64,000 bases of DNA from Sphagnum magellanicum (lineage: Eukaryota > Streptophyta > Sphagnopsida > Sphagnales > Sphagnaceae). The notes beneath the pieces are model-generated. The model searched no databases and was not told where the DNA came from. It saw only the letters and a program-made list of their open reading frames with translations. The stretch is from positions 20,409,501 through 20,473,500 of the forward strand of contig CM038912.1 in the NCBI GenBank assembly GCA_021904315.1. The letters are read 5' to 3'. Positions 60,546-64,000 of the stretch are shown piece after piece. A program made the position numbers and the translations under genes. Positions within the stretch are counted from its first letter, which is position 1. Every line of letters begins with the position of its first letter.

Positions 60546-60559
60546 TGTGGACAACACTG

Positions 60560-60567
60560 GTAGCAAC
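60560..60567. repeat. Right 8-bp target-site duplication of the hAT element
   Basis: GTAGCAAC follows the CACTG end of the element directly and is identical to 57743-57750. Confidence 0.9.
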
Positions 60568-61310
60568 AGTGGAGGCACTCAGGAAAAAGAAACGATAGGA
60601 TGAAACTCAGTTTACCACCAAATTTGATGTTTTTTTTAATGTAGTTTCACCCTTATTGAATGTTAATGTTTTTTTTGCAGGTTTTTAAAAATCTCAACCC
60701 ATGTATGACCAAACTCAGGGTTCTGGTGCCGTGTTTTCCTTACTTTACGGATAAGTCTAATAATTTCAGAACGATGTTGGAACAAAAAACATTTAAAATT
60801 GAACTTTTGAAAAATCCCTTGTTTCATTGCATGGGGATGTCAATTACATTTTTATAGTCATAGTAGGGGTGGTAATAGCAAGAACTTCAACAGTTCGTTC
60901 TTGCAAGGTACATAATTTATTTTGAAGGTCTACTTGTCAACTTGTTAAGCCACTGCAATGAAATAAAAAAATATGTGGAGATTTCAATGATGTCAGTTTC
61001 AATAAAAATATTTTTATTAATAATTTGAAAATAAGTTTAATTAAAATTTGAAAAAATTAAGGTCGCAATTTTTTAAAATATTTATTGAAGGGAGGATTCT
61101 GAAATTTGAATTAGAGTTTTTTTGTGAATAAATAAACAAATTAATTTATCAATCACTAAAAATATATTTGTGAATGAAATAGGGATGAATATTTACATTC
61201 ATCCCTATTATTATTAAATAGAAAAATACCTTCACGAAAACACACACACAAACACATGGAAGGCCCAATAAATACAAAGAGCAACCTCACCGAGCTTCAT
61301 TGTGGGGCAT
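60568..61310. other. AT-rich intergenic DNA without a recognisable gene
   Basis: No supported feature is visible. A frame at 60660-60857 shows no domain. GGGATGAATATTTACATTCATCCC (61182-61205) is a perfect short inverted repeat that could form a hairpin. Confidence 0.4.
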
Positions 61311-61312
61311 AG

Positions 61313-61620
61313 AAAAAGCAGCAGGAAATTTAATTTGTAGATTAGAGAGCAAAATAGTGGATGGCAAAGTCATGAGAAAACAAAAGGAAATTTCTTTTGT
61401 AGATTAGAGCAAAATAGTTAAATTGGCAAAGTCATGAAAAAGCACCAAGAAATTTATTTGTAGAGCAAAATATTTTATGGCAAAGTCATGAAGAAAAAAG
61501 AAGGAAATTTATCTAGAGCAAAAGTAGTTGATAGCAAAAGCCATGAAATAACTGGAGGAAATTTATTAATTTGTAGATTAGAGCAGATTTAAATAGTTGA
61601 TGGGCAAAGGGTCCATGACC
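61313..61620. repeat. Degenerate minisatellite, about five copies of a 54-70-bp unit
   Basis: The unit is GGAAATTTATTTGTAGATTA, then GAGCAAAATAGT, a variable TGAT or AAAT stretch, and GGCAAAGTCATGA. The GCAAAG anchor is at 61364, 61426, 61480, 61534 and 61604. Copies differ by small indels. No coding frame is conserved. Confidence 0.75.
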
Positions 61621-61879
61621 TGTTTATGAAGTGTTGGTTTTTTTAATTAAAAAAACAGTTTTTCTTGGATTGCTACAAACTTGGGTTTGGAGATCTGAAT
61701 TTTGCTCAGAGACACTACTACTGTCATCAAAAGACACGAGGAAAATAAATTAGAGCAAAATAAGTACCTTTACCCCAAGGGACCCGCACCTCTGACAGGT
61801 ACTAAGCTGAAGCTTACTGCAAGTTGGCAACTTAATGCGAGAAAAAACCCAAAAATGAAGGCAATGAAGTTTTCACATC

Positions 61880-62075
61880 AGTGATGGGTCACTGGTATAG
61901 CCCATTTTGGGACTTTAAGGTCTCAGGAAAGGTCTTGGGTTCAAACCCAATGAACTGCAAGGTGTAAAACTCCTGCTGGCCCTCTGTCAACGACCTTGAC
62001 TTGGGGATGCCGGCGGCTTGTCAGATCGAGTCTCTGAGAGCTCTTGTGTTTCCCAAAAACAAAAAAAACAAAAAA
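61880..62075 (+). mobile_element. tRNA-derived SINE
   Basis: A tRNA-like head carries a box-A-like TGGTATAGCCC near 61893 and a strong box B, GGTTCAAACCC, at 61938-61948, about 35 bases apart as in tRNA genes. It cannot fold as a complete tRNA. A roughly 100-bp unrelated body follows, then an A-rich tail (CCCAAAAACAAAAAAAACAA) near 62053-62072. This is the layout of plant tRNA-derived SINEs, which are copied by LINE enzymes. No clear target duplication was found. Confidence 0.65.
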
Positions 62076-62103
62076 GAAGAAGAAGTGAAGAAGAAGAAGA
62101 AGA
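62075..62103. repeat. GAA/AAG microsatellite
   Basis: GAAGAAGAAG is interrupted once by TGA and continues to 62103, directly after the A-rich SINE tail. Tails of this kind often seed microsatellites. Confidence 0.7.
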
Positions 62104-62505
62104 ATGCATCCAGAAACATACACACACCCCGAAAGAAACAAAATAAACAAAACACCAAAAGCAAACGGCAGCGAGAGGCCGCGGAAGTTTGTACTCTAGT
62201 CCTTTGCAGCTGCAGAAGTCCTGCTACCGCTGAAGCTGCAACTTGTCTGCTTCTGGGAGCTTGGAAAAAAAGCAAAAGAAAAATATTGATAATCAGAGCA
62301 TTTCAGCTTCGGACTAAAACAATTTCCTAAATTTTTATAGAGCTCAAGATTCATGGACAGCTTGCTTGCAAGTTTACACATGCCCAATTTTTTTTGTGCG
62401 TTCTGCAATTCAGTTCTAATGGGTCAGGCTTGTTCACTTGCTACTCAGTTTTCAGCTTGCGGGAAGCAGCCTGACTTCTGAGTGGATTTGCATTTGCACC
62501 TTTGT

Positions 62506-62532
62506 GAGGAGGAGGAGGAGGAGGAGGAGGAG
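62506..62532. repeat. (GAG)9 microsatellite in the NAA10 upstream region
   Basis: Nine perfect GAG units lie about 280 bp upstream of the NAA10 start codon, probably in the promoter or 5' leader. Confidence 0.9.
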
Positions 62533-62636
62533 TACAGTGTACCAGAATACTCTTTTGCAATTCTAACAAGAGGAGAGAGGTCGAGTTTCTTCACTTGTGG
62601 TTGTGAATCTGGAGCTAAATTCTCAAAGGAGGAGGA

Positions 62637-62741
62637 GTTGTTGAGCTGCTGAGCTGCACACTCTCTCCATAGTTGTTGAGCTGCTGAACTGCACACTCAC
62701 TCCATAGTTGTTGAGCTGCTGAACTGCACACTCTCTCCATA
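62637..62741. repeat. Three 35-bp tandem repeats upstream of NAA10
   Basis: Units at 62637, 62672 and 62707 each begin GTTGTTGAGCTGCTGA and end CACTCCATA or CTCTCCATA, with one or two differences between units. They end 68 bp before the NAA10 ATG and so lie in the probable 5' leader or core promoter. Confidence 0.9.
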
Positions 62742-62809
62742 ATAATAAGAATTTCTCAGCTACTGTACACACAAGACGCGGTTGTAGCAATTCTTGTAGG
62801 ACTGCATCA

Positions 62810-64000
62810 ATGGTGTGTATTCGTCAAGCCAAGGTGCAGCAGCAGTGATCCATCCCAACTAGGTCCCCACCCCTTTTGCCTGGCATAAGCTAGTCACTGT
62901 TCTGGCAGCTAATTCAATCTGTGGATTGCACATGATCGAAAAAAAAAAGATTGTGCCTGCAGGAACTAGAAGAAAAAAATGATGATCTGAACCTTCTAGC
63001 TGTTCATACTGATCTGAATCTTCTAGCTAGCTGTGGAGATCTGAGTACAAAATTTTCGCAAGACTTTTGGTGAAATTTAGTTTGAGCTCTCATGTGGTTT
63101 TGTTGGGTGGATTGCTGCTGCAGGTGGATGATCTCCTCTCCATTCAGAGCGTCAACGCCATCTGCTTACCTGAGAATTACCGTTTGAACGTATGTACAGT
63201 GCAACCATTCTTGTGTTTCTCAAGTTTAGTTCCTTGACAGCAATTCTCTTATTTTCCAGCTTTGAATCGCAGTAGGGAGAATTCTTTCTTGAGCTCAGCA
63301 TGCATTAAGAAGAAGAACCCCATTCATGATACTCTTTGTGGTGTTGTGGGGAGGGGGGGGGGGTCCTGTTAGGGTTCAGTTTTACATGAATCATGTACTG
63401 TCATGGCCACAGCTTCTGTATGTCGCGGAAGATTATGACAAGAAGATCGTGGGATATGTGCTCGGCAGTCTGTGAGCTAGCTGCCTGAACCCACCCCGCT
63501 GCTTCCTGGATTGAAGATTTGAGCAATTTAGGCATTTGCTGGTCTTTGGGACATGATATGAGTTGCAGATTTTCTCTATAAATTCAGACTGAATTTTTCT
63601 CTCTAAGATTTTGCTTCCTTGCTTGATTTTTTAGGGATGAGGAGTCTGCAGTGTGCCATGGCCAGATTGCTTCTTTGGCAGTGCTTAGAACACACCGCAA
63701 GCTTGGTCTTGCCACAAAGCTCATGAAATCTGCAGGTGTCTCTCCATCCACCCTAGCTTCACCATCATGACTTTTCTTCCCTCAGGGATCTACAGACTTG
63801 TTTGTTGCTTCCAGAAATTCTCAACTTATACATTTGAAGCTTTATGATGCTGGAATTGCTGCTGCATTGTTATTATTAGTCTACATAATTACAGTGCCCC
63901 AAGACCACAAACTCGGAGGCTAGCTGCTGTTGGGTGGGACAGAGAAAGCAATGCAGGAAGTATATGGAGCTCAGAGTGTCTCATTACATGTCCGCAAGAA
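62810..64000 (+). CDS. NAA10: NatA catalytic subunit NAA10 (N-alpha-acetyltransferase), 3' truncated by the window
   Basis: Exons: 62810-62833, 63124-63189, 63380-63471, 63635-63735 and 63943 to beyond 64000; all introns are GT/AG. The 113 residues present begin MVCIRQAKVDDLLSIQ, as in plant NAA10, and include CLPENY (Glu25 is the family's substrate-pocket glutamate), HVLSWPQLLYVAEDY, CHGQIASLAVLRTHRKLGLA with the acetyl-CoA loop RKLGLA, and VSLHVRK at the edge. NAA10 with NAA15 forms ribosome-bound NatA, which acetylates nascent proteins after Met removal. Exon 3 starts after TTCAG at 63379. A later AG (63412), which would delete the SWPQ segment, is rejected. Oddly, the usually invariant YYFYH before LSWPQ is FYMNH here, so this may be a diverged paralogue. 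The C-terminal tail is outside the window. Confidence 0.92.

Larger units (their letters stand above)
57751..60559 (+). mobile_element. Structurally complete hAT DNA transposon (2,809 bp)
   Basis: The element has CAGTG ends: the left end reads CAGTGCAGTCCA, and the right end reverse-complemented reads CAGTGTTGTCCA, so 10 of 12 positions match. An exact 8-bp duplication, GTAGCAAC, flanks it (57743-57750 and 60560-60567). Inside are GC-rich subterminal repeats at both ends and one hAT transposase frame (58249-60348). The inner DNA is clearly GC-richer than the AT-rich surroundings. The element is complete in structure, but its transposase has eight in-frame stops, so it could move only if another copy supplied the enzyme. 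It is the least decayed hAT copy here and belongs to a different lineage from copies 1-4, because its conserved blocks differ. Confidence 0.92.

Noticed and set aside
61880-61960. Possible tRNA gene (boxes A and B)
   Set aside because: No acceptor stem or full cloverleaf can be drawn, and an unrelated body with an A-rich tail follows. A SINE explains it better.
63413-63471. Alternative start of NAA10 exon 3 at 63413
   Set aside because: It would remove the conserved HVLSWPQ segment, which is in frame directly upstream. The acceptor ending at 63379 keeps it.

Overview
The window is nuclear DNA from a land plant. The evidence is a complete, multi-exon IQ67-domain (IQD) gene, a family of streptophytes/land plants, the 5' part of a plant-type NAA10 N-terminal acetyltransferase gene, and a background of old transposons: Copia, hAT, a non-LTR-type reverse transcriptase, a tRNA-derived SINE and MITEs. 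The sequence is AT-rich, genes are tens of kilobases apart, and most repeats are heavily decayed. This suggests a large, repeat-rich genome. Fern, lycophyte or gymnosperm would fit, but the species cannot be read from the sequence.

Layout. 1-3.1 kb: A-rich DNA, then a hAT transposase remnant (-). 7.05-12.57 kb: IQD gene (+), with a candidate TATA box, a long pyrimidine-rich leader, a probable 5'UTR intron and five coding exons joined by phase-0 introns (565 aa). 13.8-16.7 kb: two copies of a TAGG-rich dispersed repeat and one MITE. 18.2-21.5 kb: an internally deleted Copia element (-) with both LTRs and a tRNA-iMet primer site. 22.2-23.4 kb: ~178-bp repeats. 24.7-27.3 kb: second hAT remnant (+), apparently interrupted. 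29.6-30.0 kb: a short element with long terminal inverted repeats. 33-35.7 kb: a GC-richer, gene-like island that I could not identify, with a 96-bp tandem duplication. 40.3-40.9 kb: three diverged repeat copies. 44-51 kb: hAT remnant (-), a reverse-transcriptase pseudogene (-), and another hAT remnant with a BED finger (-). 53.6-55.7 kb: TAGG repeats, one bounded by inverted repeats, and a second MITE copy. 57.74-60.57 kb: a structurally complete hAT element with an exact 8-bp target-site duplication. 61.3-62.75 kb: a minisatellite, a SINE and tandem repeats. 62.8-64 kb: NAA10 (+), running off the window.

Only the two host genes look functional. IQD proteins are calmodulin-binding scaffolds tied to microtubules and membranes. 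NAA10 is the catalytic subunit of the ribosome-associated NatA complex. Nothing suggests that they act together. The most notable content is the hAT record. At least five copies are present. The youngest keeps its ends, its target duplication and a single 700-codon frame interrupted by eight stops and no visible frameshift, each stop one C-to-T change from a sense codon.

Exon boundaries were set by hand from GT/AG sites and family conservation. No alignments or searches were run. Family assignments rest on recognising motifs.
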